DNA of 35,638 nt, taken from the NCBI GenBank assembly GCA_902620405.1, contig CACNIC010000008.1, positions 1 to 35,638 of the forward strand, written 5' to 3'. The notes below the pieces were generated by a model. The model did not search any database and was not told where the DNA came from. It saw only the letters and a program-made list of their open reading frames with translations. This stretch comes from an uncultured SAR202 cluster bacterium. Lineage in GTDB: Bacteria > Chloroflexota > Dehalococcoidia > Lucifugimonadales > Lucifugimonadaceae. A program made the position numbers and the translations under genes. Of this stretch, positions 16,358-24,354 are shown in pieces. The number at the start of each line of letters is the position of its first letter. The first letter of the stretch is position 1.

Positions 16358-17299
16358 ATGAGTTCTATAATTGTTGTATCCAATAAAAAGAAGGCTGGAA
16401 AAACTTCTGTAGCTTCCGCTTTAAGTAATTACTTAAACTCAAATAATGTAAAATCCGTTATTTTAAATACACAAAATGGAAATAAGAAATCAAATTTTTC
16501 TGAGGAACTTGGATTAGAGATTATAAATTCCTCTTTCACAGAAGATGGTGATGTAGGAAAGTTATCTGAAGAGATAATTAATAATGCAAAGGGCAATATT
16601 CTAATAAGTGAATCCAATTCTAATGACAGTAAAGTCAATGTAGAGATTTCAAAAAAAAGTAATTCAAAAATCTTATACGTTGCTTCTATCAATGAAGATA
16701 TGGACTCAATTGAAAAATATTACGGAGAAAGTCTGGGAGGGATAGTTCTAAATAAGATACCGCGGCACCGATATGAAGAAATATTAAAAAAATATGATTC
16801 GTTACCTTTTTTAGGATATATTCCTGATAACAGGTATTTAGTATCAAATACTGTAGACCAATTTGCGAAACACCTAGATGGTGAATACGTATTTGATTGT
16901 GATGGAAAAGATAACTTAATTCTGAATGTGCTAATTGGTGGAATTGTATTGGATTGGAGCGTTCATTATTACAGCTCAAAGAAAAATGTTATTGCGTTGA
17001 TTAGAGGCGATAGGCCTGACCTACAATTAGGAGCAATGCAATCTGGTGGCAACGTAAAATCAATAGTTTTAACGAAGGGAATAAAGCCAATAGAATACGT
17101 TGTATATGAAGCAAAAAAACAAGAAATACCATTGATTTTAGTAAAGACTGATACTCATGAAACTGCCCAATTGATTCCTGAATTAGTCAGCAAATCAAAT
17201 TTTGATCATGTATTAAAGCTTGAGAAAATGACTGATCTGCTTTTAACCAATTTTGACATAAATAACTTTAAAAAATCCTTTGATATTAGTACCCTTTAG
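16358..17299 (+). CDS. P-loop protein with C-terminal DRTGG domain
   Basis: A 313-residue protein. The N-terminal BioD/phosphotransacetylase-like P-loop fold has SNKKKAGKTS (residues 8-17), in which the first Gly of the usual Walker A is missing. Residues from about 185 form a DRTGG domain, with IRGDRPDLQLGAM and the later VKTDTHETAQLIPE. Such proteins occur free-standing and as the N-terminal part of long phosphotransacetylases, where they probably sense a ligand. A free-standing copy has no known reaction, so I give none. A consensus promoter directly before the ATG indicates a leaderless mRNA. The pcrA gene follows after 46 bases. Confidence 0.78.
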   Translation: MSSIIVVSNKKKAGKTSVASALSNYLNSNNVKSVILNTQNGNKKSNFSEELGLEIINSSFTEDGDVGKLSEEIINNAKGNILISESNSNDSKVNVEISKKSNSKILYVASINEDMDSIEKYYGESLGGIVLNKIPRHRYEEILKKYDSLPFLGYIPDNRYLVSNTVDQFAKHLDGEYVFDCDGKDNLILNVLIGGIVLDWSVHYYSSKKNVIALIRGDRPDLQLGAMQSGGNVKSIVLTKGIKPIEYVVYEAKKQEIPLILVKTDTHETAQLIPELVSKSNFDHVLKLEKMTDLLLTNFDINNFKKSFDISTL

Positions 17300-17345
17300 C
17301 GTGTAAAACGTTTTCGTTTAATTGATATAAGTTAACAGGTAAATT

Positions 17346-19649
17346 ATGAATGAAAAGCTTGATGTTCTATCAGAGGTTCAGTTAAAAGCAATTAACATTA
17401 AAGAGGGGCCAGCAATGATAATAGCCGGACCTGGGTCAGGTAAAACAAAGGTTATAGCTTCGCGAATAGCAACTCTAATTAATAAGCATGATGTAGACCC
17501 ATCTAACATATTGGCAATGACCTTTACCAATAAAGCTGCGGACGAAATGAGAGAAAGATGCGAAAGTTTAACCAGATGTGAGAATATCAATATTTTCACA
17601 TTTCATAGCCTTTCTGCATTTCTTTTAAGAAGATACGGATTGAAAATTGGAATCGATCAAAATTTTACAATTTTTGATGATGGTGACCAATTGAGGGTAA
17701 TTAAAAAAGTCTTCAAAGATGCCAATAAAGATCCAAAAAAATTACCATTTAAAGCATCCACGCTTTTAAATGAAATATCGAATTTTAAAAATAAAAATAT
17801 TCGTTACCACGAAGTAATCAATCTAGAAGAAAATGATCATTCCGAATTGATTTCAGATTTTTACAAAAGATATGAAGTAGAGCTTAAGAATTCAAATGCA
17901 TTGGATTTTGATGACTTGCTTGTGAGAACATCTGATCTTCTCAATAATTCAATCGAAATAAGAGATATTCTTGAAGAAAGATATAAGTATTTATTGGTTG
18001 ATGAGTTTCAAGATACCAATAAAATTCAGATGGATATTTCTATTAAGCTTTCTGAAAAAAACAAGAATATATTTGTTGTTGGTGATCCTGATCAGTCAAT
18101 TTATTCTTGGAGAAATGCCGAGCCAAGAAACCTATTAGATTTTCAAAAATTTTTTCCTGGAGTAGAGATAATTAAATTAGACCAGAATTACAGGTCTACA
18201 AAGTCAATAATTTCTGTTGCAGATGAATTGATTTCTCACAATGATGAAAGATTTGAAAGAGAGCTTTGGACTGAAAATATTCAGGGGAATCAGGCAGTTC
18301 TTGTTACAGCCAAAAACCCAAAACTTGAAGCAGAATTTGTTACAAGAGAAATTAATTATCTTATTGGAAATGGTTATTCGCCGGAACAAATTGCTGTGAT
18401 GTATAGAGTTAATTCTCAATCTCGAAGCATGGAAGATTTATTAAAGGAGTGGAATATATCATATAGGTTAATAGGAGCTGTAAGTTTTAGAGAAAGAAGG
18501 GAAATAAAAGATTTACTTTCCTACTTTTCAATATTAATAAATCCAAATGATGAAATCTCTTTATCAAGGATAATAAACACTCCCAGAAGAGCTATTAGTG
18601 ACAAGACATTTGATCTTATAAGAAGTGCTTACGGCAAACAAGATAAGTATTCAGGTCTACTAAATTTTATTCTTTCCAAACCTTGGAATGAAAATATAAA
18701 ACTTACGCCCAGAGCGGTAAAGGGGCTGGAAGAATTTACAAATATTATTTCTGATTTAATTGGAAAAATTAAAAAACTTAATCCTGAAATTATGATTCAA
18801 GAAATACTGGATAAATCAAAATATTTAAAATATTTGGAGGATGATCCTGATTTTGATAACAGGTTAAGAAATATTGAAGAACTTCGTATAAAAGCAAGAG
18901 AGATCAGTTTTGAAATTGAGGACCCTTATTTTAAAAATATGGAATTTGTTCAAAGGTTTTCATTAATAAATAACGATGAATCAATAAATAATTCTGATTC
19001 TGGGATAGATAAAGAAAAAGTTACACTTATAACACTTCATCAGGCTAAGGGGCTTGAATATTCTGTGGTATTTATTATAGGTTTTGAACAAGGCTTACTC
19101 CCGCACGCAAGGTCACTAGAAAATTTAACAGAAATGGAAGAGGAGAGAAGAATATGTTATGTCGGGATAACACGTGCAAAAGAAAGACTTTACTTGTCTA
19201 ATTGTAGCCAAAGATTCACATGGAATAATTCTGGAAAAAATATGTTCTCACAAACTCAATTGCCATCACAATTTCTTTCTGAGATCCCAGGAGATTTGTT
19301 TAAAACAGCGGAATATTCAAATTCTGGTGAAATCATATTTGTTGAAAGAAAGTTCGATAAAAAAGTTTTAAATAAAAATAAAAATAAAAAAGTTTTAGGA
19401 AATAACTTTAATATCTCAGATGTTGTAATTCATAAAGTATTTGGTGAAGGAGTTATATTAAATATTTCAAAAGAAAATGAAGAGGAGTTGTTAATAAAAT
19501 TTGAAAATCATGACAAGCCAAAACTAATACTTTCAGCCTTTGGTTCTTTATCAAAAAAAATTGAAAGTAGTGATCAGGATTTTGATTATTTGAACGGATT
19601 AAATAATTCTAATTCTGATGATGATTTTAGTGAATATTTTAATGATTAA
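17346..19649 (+). CDS. pcrA: UvrD/PcrA-type superfamily 1A DNA helicase
   Basis: A 767-residue 3'-to-5' helicase. In order: Q-motif region with Walker A GPGSGKT (residues 28-34), motif Ia AMTFTNKAADEM, Walker B VDEFQDTN, motif III GDPDQSIYSWRNA, motif IV QNYRST, motif V TLHQAKGLEYSVVFI, and motif VI ERRICYVGITRAKE. The last part, VVIHKVFGEGVI onward, is the Tudor-like RNA-polymerase-binding domain of PcrA/UvrD. It acts in nucleotide excision repair, replication-fork rescue and removal of stalled polymerase. The length is normal. Its stop shares TTAA at 19646-19649 with the convergent GNAT gene. Confidence 0.95.
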   Translation: MNEKLDVLSEVQLKAINIKEGPAMIIAGPGSGKTKVIASRIATLINKHDVDPSNILAMTFTNKAADEMRERCESLTRCENINIFTFHSLSAFLLRRYGLKIGIDQNFTIFDDGDQLRVIKKVFKDANKDPKKLPFKASTLLNEISNFKNKNIRYHEVINLEENDHSELISDFYKRYEVELKNSNALDFDDLLVRTSDLLNNSIEIRDILEERYKYLLVDEFQDTNKIQMDISIKLSEKNKNIFVVGDPDQSIYSWRNAEPRNLLDFQKFFPGVEIIKLDQNYRSTKSIISVADELISHNDERFERELWTENIQGNQAVLVTAKNPKLEAEFVTREINYLIGNGYSPEQIAVMYRVNSQSRSMEDLLKEWNISYRLIGAVSFRERREIKDLLSYFSILINPNDEISLSRIINTPRRAISDKTFDLIRSAYGKQDKYSGLLNFILSKPWNENIKLTPRAVKGLEEFTNIISDLIGKIKKLNPEIMIQEILDKSKYLKYLEDDPDFDNRLRNIEELRIKAREISFEIEDPYFKNMEFVQRFSLINNDESINNSDSGIDKEKVTLITLHQAKGLEYSVVFIIGFEQGLLPHARSLENLTEMEEERRICYVGITRAKERLYLSNCSQRFTWNNSGKNMFSQTQLPSQFLSEIPGDLFKTAEYSNSGEIIFVERKFDKKVLNKNKNKKVLGNNFNISDVVIHKVFGEGVILNISKENEEELLIKFENHDKPKLILSAFGSLSKKIESSDQDFDYLNGLNNSNSDDDFSEYFND

Positions 19650-20215
19650 TTATTACTTATTTGCTTCTTAAAATTCATCTTAATAAAGTTCATTCCATCT
19701 TTTCTTACTTCATCAATTTCACTGAAACCAGCTTTTTTGAATGATTTTCTTGCTCTTTCGTTGGTTATTAAAGTGTGCAGATAAAGGCTTTCAAGATTTG
19801 TTTCTTGGAAAATATAATTTTTTAGTGTAATCAAAGCATCTGTGCCATAACCTTTTCCATGGAACTCTCTATCTCCAATTATAATTCCAACTTCTGCCTC
19901 TTTATCAATAGGGTCAATATCGTAGTACATGATATTTCCAATTAGAATGCCTTCCTTATTTTCAATACCCAATTTTACTGACCAAGGTACAGGATATTTA
20001 ATTTCATCTTTTAGATGATTCCTAAATTCCCTTAGGGAAATATTTATTGGAACAGTAGCATCTAATGCTGAAAGTTCAGGGTCCACTCTCCATTTATAAT
20101 CAAGCTCTGCATCTTCAATTTTTTTACTTCGAAGATTAATATTTTTACCTTCAATGAAAATTTTTTTTGATTTCTCAGAAGTCTTCGGCCAATTTAATAG
20201 CTTTTTCCAATACAT
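19646..20215 (-). CDS. GNAT N-acetyltransferase (RimJ/RimL-like)
   Basis: A 189-residue acetyltransferase. Motif A, where acetyl-CoA binds, is VGIIIGDREFHGKGYGTDAL; then LESLYLHTLITNERARKSFKKAGF, the typical RimJ/RimL C-terminal half. The start at 20215 is supported by GGGAGAAAAGG immediately upstream, although this lies inside the Nudix gene and gives a 41-base overlap. An N-terminal extension of about 25 residues precedes the catalytic fold. Possible targets are protein N-termini, small molecules or antibiotics; none is indicated. Last gene of the ccm unit. Confidence 0.87.
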   Translation of the reverse strand: MYWKKLLNWPKTSEKSKKIFIEGKNINLRSKKIEDAELDYKWRVDPELSALDATVPINISLREFRNHLKDEIKYPVPWSVKLGIENKEGILIGNIMYYDIDPIDKEAEVGIIIGDREFHGKGYGTDALITLKNYIFQETNLESLYLHTLITNERARKSFKKAGFSEIDEVRKDGMNFIKMNFKKQISNN

Positions 20216-20630
20216 CCTTTTCTCCCTGATAGCTCAATTTGTTCAAAGCTGAATCCCATTTCTCCCAGTATACTTTATCAAATTCATCATCATGGTTACT
20301 AATTTCTCCATCTATTTTCTCCATCAGGAAGAAGGAAACTTTTTTATTGATAATTCCATTTGGGCTTTCAAATGTATAAAAGATATCTTTGATCTTATTT
20401 TTGATAATTGCATTAATTCCTGTTTCTTCTCTTACTTCACGAATTGCGGCTTCTTCTTCAACTTCACCTTCATTGGGCTTACCTTTTGGGAGAGCAATTA
20501 AGTTTTCTGAAAATCTTTCACAAATTAAAACTTCGGTTTGATTGTTCTTCTTTCTTACAACAACACCACCTGCAGACCATATATCTACATTAGTATAATT
20601 GTCTCCAGAGTATTCAAATTTTTTCTTCAA
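20175..20630 (-). CDS. Nudix hydrolase
   Basis: A 151-residue protein with a complete Nudix box: G-x5-E-x7-REVREETGI, starting at GKPNEGE near residue 50. The family cleaves nucleoside diphosphates linked to another moiety. The N-terminus (SAGGVVVRKKNNQTEVLICE) resembles diadenosine polyphosphate or NTP-cleaning members. The start overlaps the end of ccmE by four bases, and the end overlaps the GNAT gene by 41 bases, so it belongs to the ccm transcription unit. No direct tie to haem chemistry is known to me. Confidence 0.9.
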   Translation of the reverse strand: MKKKFEYSGDNYTNVDIWSAGGVVVRKKNNQTEVLICERFSENLIALPKGKPNEGEVEEEAAIREVREETGINAIIKNKIKDIFYTFESPNGIINKKVSFFLMEKIDGEISNHDDEFDKVYWEKWDSALNKLSYQGEKDVLEKAIKLAEDF

Positions 20631-21091
20631 CTATAATCTTCCCCGTCTTCCAAATTATCAACATACTTTGAAGGACATTTTATGGAAAGTGTGTTTGTTA
20701 AAAAAACACCATCTTGTTGCATTTTTCCTTGAATAATTATTTCAGCATTTTCATTAAAAAATATTTCACCGATTTCTCCTGAATAGGATACTGAAAGTTT
20801 CTTATTTGAAAATTCATCAGTTATTGAAAAGTAGGCCGTTAAGCCATCAGTAGACCTTCTAAATGTATTTGGAACTAATTTTCCTATGACACCCAGGTTT
20901 GCATTTGAATTCTCAGATTCATCAATCGCATCTTTCACACTTAAATAATTCGTTGTTGCAGAACTGAAACTTGAAATAACAAGGTAAATAACCGATATTG
21001 ATATAGCTAAAAAAGCAATAATTATTTTAAACCTAGAGCTTATAAAGCTTGGAGTATTTTGATTGGAAGATTTTTCAATGTTGCTATCCAT
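20627..21091 (-). CDS. ccmE: Cytochrome c maturation haem chaperone CcmE, CxxxY variant
   Basis: A 154-residue protein: cytoplasmic N-terminus, one membrane helix (about residues 22-43), then an OB-fold domain outside the membrane. CcmE receives haem from CcmC and passes it to the ligation machinery. The usual haem-binding motif is HxxxY; here it reads CPSKY, so the attaching residue would be Cys instead of His. That variant is known from archaea and some bacteria (System I*). The start overlaps the end of the ccmD-like gene by eight bases. Confidence 0.9.
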   Translation of the reverse strand: MDSNIEKSSNQNTPSFISSRFKIIIAFLAISISVIYLVISSFSSATTNYLSVKDAIDESENSNANLGVIGKLVPNTFRRSTDGLTAYFSITDEFSNKKLSVSYSGEIGEIFFNENAEIIIQGKMQQDGVFLTNTLSIKCPSKYVDNLEDGEDYS

Positions 21092-21569
21092 TTTGAGCTG
21101 ATTTTTTTATCCTTCCGTTTATTATTACCAGATAACCAAAAAATGCAATCCAGGCTACTGCGAAGCAAGCAAAGAGAAAATTCAAATTACTTGATACGTT
21201 TCTTTTTTCCATATCTACTATCTCTTTTGCAACCCCTTTTTCATGTAACACAGTAATTGGTGCAAATCTTTTTTGATGATCTTTAAGTTTTGACGCCACT
21301 TCTTTTCCGTTGTCATTTTGATTTCCAACCCATCTATCTCCTGCGATATTTTCCAAACCGAATTCGGTAGAATTATCACCAGATTTAATGTCTATATTCA
21401 CAAAATCTCCGTCATTCATCATCAAAAGTATACCTTCAACATTGCCATTATCATCAATTGAAATTGCATTGATTACTCCTGAAATTAAATCTTCATGATC
21501 ATCAGCAAACATAAGGGTGGGCTGTGAAATAAATATTAATAATAAAATTGAAAATACATACTTAAACAT
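21084..21569 (-). CDS. CcmD-like protein with added extracytoplasmic domain
   Basis: A 161-residue protein between ccmC and ccmE, the normal position of ccmD. It starts with a signal sequence (cleavage likely after residue 22, FA/DDHED), continues with a beta-rich domain of about 100 residues (28 to about 120), and ends with one membrane helix (about 131-151) containing FAVAWIAFFGYLVIINGR. The C-terminal helix and basic tail resemble CcmD, which holds CcmE on the CcmABC complex, but ordinary CcmD is only about 50-70 residues. The extra domain may be an OB-like fold. AGGAG precedes the ATG; it overlaps ccmC by eight bases. Confidence 0.72.
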   Translation of the reverse strand: MFKYVFSILLLIFISQPTLMFADDHEDLISGVINAISIDDNGNVEGILLMMNDGDFVNIDIKSGDNSTEFGLENIAGDRWVGNQNDNGKEVASKLKDHQKRFAPITVLHEKGVAKEIVDMEKRNVSSNLNFLFACFAVAWIAFFGYLVIINGRIKKSAQNG

Positions 21570-22218
21570 TCTTGCTCCTTAAAAGCTTATTTGTTTGATA
21601 TTGCGTCCATACTAATCCTACAAATAGCAGGGTAACAGTTAGTACGCAAAAAAGGAGAGTTATTACCATCTCTCCATTTAAACTTGACTCTTCGGATGCA
21701 AGAGGGCCAACAACTGCTTTAGGGTGATTTTGTTCCCATATTTGAGCAGCATAATATATTATTGGGCTGTCAATTGCTCCAATTAGAGCAATTATTGCAG
21801 CTATTCTATTTCTAGCATTGCCTGGCGGAAAGTAATTTCTAAATAATAAGTAGGCACAGTAAATAAAAAATAATACTAAGGCAGTAGTCAATTTTGCCTC
21901 TCCAGTCCACCATACCCCCCATACAGGCTTTGCCCATACAATCCCGGAAAAGAGCATTACTACAGCAGAAACTAGCCCAACCTCTGCAAGAGATTGAGAT
22001 AAGTTGTCCCATCTATCGTTCTTAGTTAATAAGAATAAAAAGCTAGTAAAAGCAATTGCAATTATTGCAACCATAGAGGCCCATGCGAAAGGAACATGCA
22101 AATAAAGAATTCTTTGAACTTGTCCTTGATTAATTTCTGTTGGAGCCCATAAGAAAATCATCCAAATTGAAATAGTAAATACTATTCCTGTAGCAATTAA
22201 ATAAATCTGTCTAACCAT
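21562..22218 (-). CDS. ccmC: Haem-handling membrane protein CcmC
   Basis: A 218-residue protein with about six membrane helices. The two haem-ligand histidines are His41 in YLHVPFAW and His165 in EQNHPKA. The tryptophan-rich haem-binding loop between them normally reads WGxWWxWDxRLT; here it is WGVWWTGEAKLTT (residues 100-112), with three replacements. CcmC loads haem onto CcmE. AGGAA precedes the ATG, and ccmB ends 11 bases upstream. Confidence 0.92.
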   Translation of the reverse strand: MVRQIYLIATGIVFTISIWMIFLWAPTEINQGQVQRILYLHVPFAWASMVAIIAIAFTSFLFLLTKNDRWDNLSQSLAEVGLVSAVVMLFSGIVWAKPVWGVWWTGEAKLTTALVLFFIYCAYLLFRNYFPPGNARNRIAAIIALIGAIDSPIIYYAAQIWEQNHPKAVVGPLASEESSLNGEMVITLLFCVLTVTLLFVGLVWTQYQTNKLLRSKNV

Positions 22219-22229
22219 AAATTCCTTTA

Positions 22230-22904
22230 CTAATCTTCTAATATTTTGCCAAACAAATATGACATCAATGTTAAAAAAATTATATCAAACGATATGCCAA
22301 GGCCAAGCCATGTTTGAAAATTACTATTTAATTCTGACCTAATTACATCGTTTGTTGTTGCAATTATAAACATTAATATAGGTGTAATTATTGGTATAAG
22401 TAGCATAGTAAGGAGAATTTCTTTGCTGGACGATTTTGAAGATATTACTCCAAAAAATGAACCAACAACAGAATAGCCTATATTAAACACAATACACCCG
22501 AGTATTAATTTTAATGAAAAAATATTTAAATTAAATAAAACTGATGAAATTAAAAAAATTATAATTTCAGAAATAGATAAAAATATAAAAAAAACTATCG
22601 ATTTTGAAAATAAAATTAGTTCACTAGGCACTGGCATAACCAATAATGACTGCAATGTTTTATTCTGTTCCTCGTGATAGAAAAATTTAACCATTGCAAT
22701 CGATCCTGCAAAAATAACTGATGACCATAATATCCCAGCTCCAAAATTTTGATTTATCAATGAATTGTTTTCTGTAGAAAGCGAAAATACAGTAATTATC
22801 AATAACCCAAATAGACATAATGTGACTAGTGTTTCTTTTGTTTGAAATTCAATTTTAATATCCTTTTTTATGAGAATAGATAAGACCTTAAACCAATTAA
22901 GCAT
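22230..22904 (-). CDS. ccmB: Haem exporter permease CcmB
   Basis: A membrane protein of about 224 residues with six predicted helices. The N-terminal KKDIKIEFQTKETLVTL, the FYHEEQNKTLQSLL segment and the LPSELIL-like PVPSELILFSKS block are CcmB marks. With CcmA it forms the ABC transporter that drives release of haem-loaded CcmE. The ATG at 22904 is preferred over a TTG two codons earlier because AAGGA then lies eight bases upstream. It overlaps the end of ccmA by eight bases. Confidence 0.9.
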   Translation of the reverse strand: MLNWFKVLSILIKKDIKIEFQTKETLVTLCLFGLLIITVFSLSTENNSLINQNFGAGILWSSVIFAGSIAMVKFFYHEEQNKTLQSLLVMPVPSELILFSKSIVFFIFLSISEIIIFLISSVLFNLNIFSLKLILGCIVFNIGYSVVGSFFGVISSKSSSKEILLTMLLIPIITPILMFIIATTNDVIRSELNSNFQTWLGLGISFDIIFLTLMSYLFGKILED

Positions 22905-23553
22905 TTTCAAAATCCTTCAAATTAATTAATTGATTTGAACATTTTTCTAAAAATATCTCAGAGTGAGTGCTAAAAAAATTCGTTAACCCTCTTTTTCTTC
23001 GATCATTAAATATTTTGGAAACGATTTCCTTTCCATTGTCATCGAGATTTGACTCTGGTTCATCAGCAAATAAAATATCAGGATCATTCAACAATGATTT
23101 TGCAAAACTTACCCTTTTTTTATTTCCATTGGATAATTTACTTACAGATATTTTTAAATAATCAGATAAATTTAAGAGGGTTGATAGCTCTTCAATTTTT
23201 GTATTTACATTTTTTATGCCCAAAATTTTTGAATAAAAATTAAGATTTTCAAATACAGTTAACTGAGGGTAAAGCATGTCTTCATGCAAAACTACACCCA
23301 TTCTGCTTTTAATCAATAAGCCGTCTTCAGTTGAATCAAAGGACTTTCCCATCAATAAAACATTTCCTGAATCGGGTTTGAGTAATCCACAACTAATTTT
23401 CAAAATTGTTGATTTTCCTGAACCATTTTTACCTATTATTCCTACACTATCCCCATAATTAAAATCTAATGAGAAATTATTAATTACCAAGTTGTTTTGA
23501 TATGACTTACTTATTTTAGTAAGCATTAAAACTTTTTTTGCATTTACTTTCAT
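22897..23553 (-). CDS. ccmA: Haem exporter ATP-binding protein CcmA
   Basis: A 218-residue ABC ATPase. Walker A is GKNGSGKST, the signature is KLSNGNKKRVSFAKSLL, Walker B is ILFADEPES, and the switch His is in FSTHSE. The signature reads LSNG instead of LSGG. The frame is open for 41 more codons upstream, but that part is not ABC-like and would run through the promoter of the divergent FAH gene. The ATG at 23553 (MKVNAKKVLML) gives the normal length. It powers CcmB and is first in the ccm unit. Confidence 0.9.
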   Translation of the reverse strand: MKVNAKKVLMLTKISKSYQNNLVINNFSLDFNYGDSVGIIGKNGSGKSTILKISCGLLKPDSGNVLLMGKSFDSTEDGLLIKSRMGVVLHEDMLYPQLTVFENLNFYSKILGIKNVNTKIEELSTLLNLSDYLKISVSKLSNGNKKRVSFAKSLLNDPDILFADEPESNLDDNGKEIVSKIFNDRRKRGLTNFFSTHSEIFLEKCSNQLINLKDFENA

Positions 23554-23607
23554 CAAGTACAATAATAATTCATATATTTCATATTTGAAATTTTGTAAGG
23601 AGAAAAT

Positions 23608-24354
23608 TTGAAATTCGGAAGGTTTGAAATTAACGGGAAAATTTTTTATGGAATTGTCGAAAATGACCATGTTCATGAATTAGATAATTCTTTTTTGTAT
23701 GAAAATAAAAAAACTGGAGTCAAATTAAACCTTGAACAAGTAAAAATTTTACCTCCTGTAATCCCAAACAAAATGCTTGCATTAGCTAAGAACTACAGTT
23801 CGCACCTCCAAGGCGAAAGTCCACCAAGGCAACCCGAACCTTTTTTTAAAACAACATCTTCTCTCATTGGGCACAACGATAAAATAAATTTACCTGATGA
23901 TTCTGAAAGAATTGATGCTGAATCTGAACTTGTATTGGTGATTGGAAAGAAAGCAAAAAATGTGCAATCTAAAGATGCATTTGAATATATTTTTGGCTAT
24001 ACATGCGGGAATGATGTTAGCGCAAGAGACTGGCAAAAAGGAGACAAAAGTTGGTGGAGAGCAAAATCTTCTGACACATTTTCTCCCATAGGTCCTTTTA
24101 TTGTTAATGAAATTAATCCAGAAAACCTGGAAATTACTGGCGTAATAAATGGTGAAATTGTTCAAAAATGTAATACTTCAGAGATGATATGGAGCATACC
24201 AAAAACAATTGAATTTATTTCAAAATACGTAACACTTGAGGTTGGTGATTGCATATTTACTGGAACATCTGGAACTGCCGGTCAAATAAAGTCAGGCGAT
24301 GAGGTAATTGTTGAAATTGAGAATGTTGGAAAGCTAATCAATAATTGCAGTTAA
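23608..24354 (+). CDS. FAH-family hydrolase (5-oxo/2-hydroxyhepta-2,4-diene-dioate isomerase-like, copy 2)
   Basis: A 248-residue fumarylacetoacetate hydrolase-family protein starting at TTG, supported by AAGGAG seven bases upstream. Metal ligands are Glu105 and Glu107 (DAESELV) and Asp136 (GNDVSARDWQ). NDVSARDWQ and TFSPIGPFIV fit the subgroup near HpcE/YcgM. It is only distantly related to the copy at 9272 and lacks that one's sugar-acid subgroup pattern. Possible reactions are acylpyruvate hydrolysis, oxaloacetate decarboxylation or tautomerisation. It lies alone between the divergent ccm unit and the convergent ccdA. Confidence 0.87.
   Translation: MKFGRFEINGKIFYGIVENDHVHELDNSFLYENKKTGVKLNLEQVKILPPVIPNKMLALAKNYSSHLQGESPPRQPEPFFKTTSSLIGHNDKINLPDDSERIDAESELVLVIGKKAKNVQSKDAFEYIFGYTCGNDVSARDWQKGDKSWWRAKSSDTFSPIGPFIVNEINPENLEITGVINGEIVQKCNTSEMIWSIPKTIEFISKYVTLEVGDCIFTGTSGTAGQIKSGDEVIVEIENVGKLINNCS

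Noticed and set aside
17305-17314. AAAACGTTTT palindrome before pcrA as an SOS (LexA) box
   Set aside because: It is short and matches no LexA site I can name; AT-rich DNA gives such palindromes by chance.
23554-23676. 41-codon N-terminal extension of CcmA
   Set aside because: It is not ABC-like, has no ribosome-binding site and would overlap the divergent FAH gene start.
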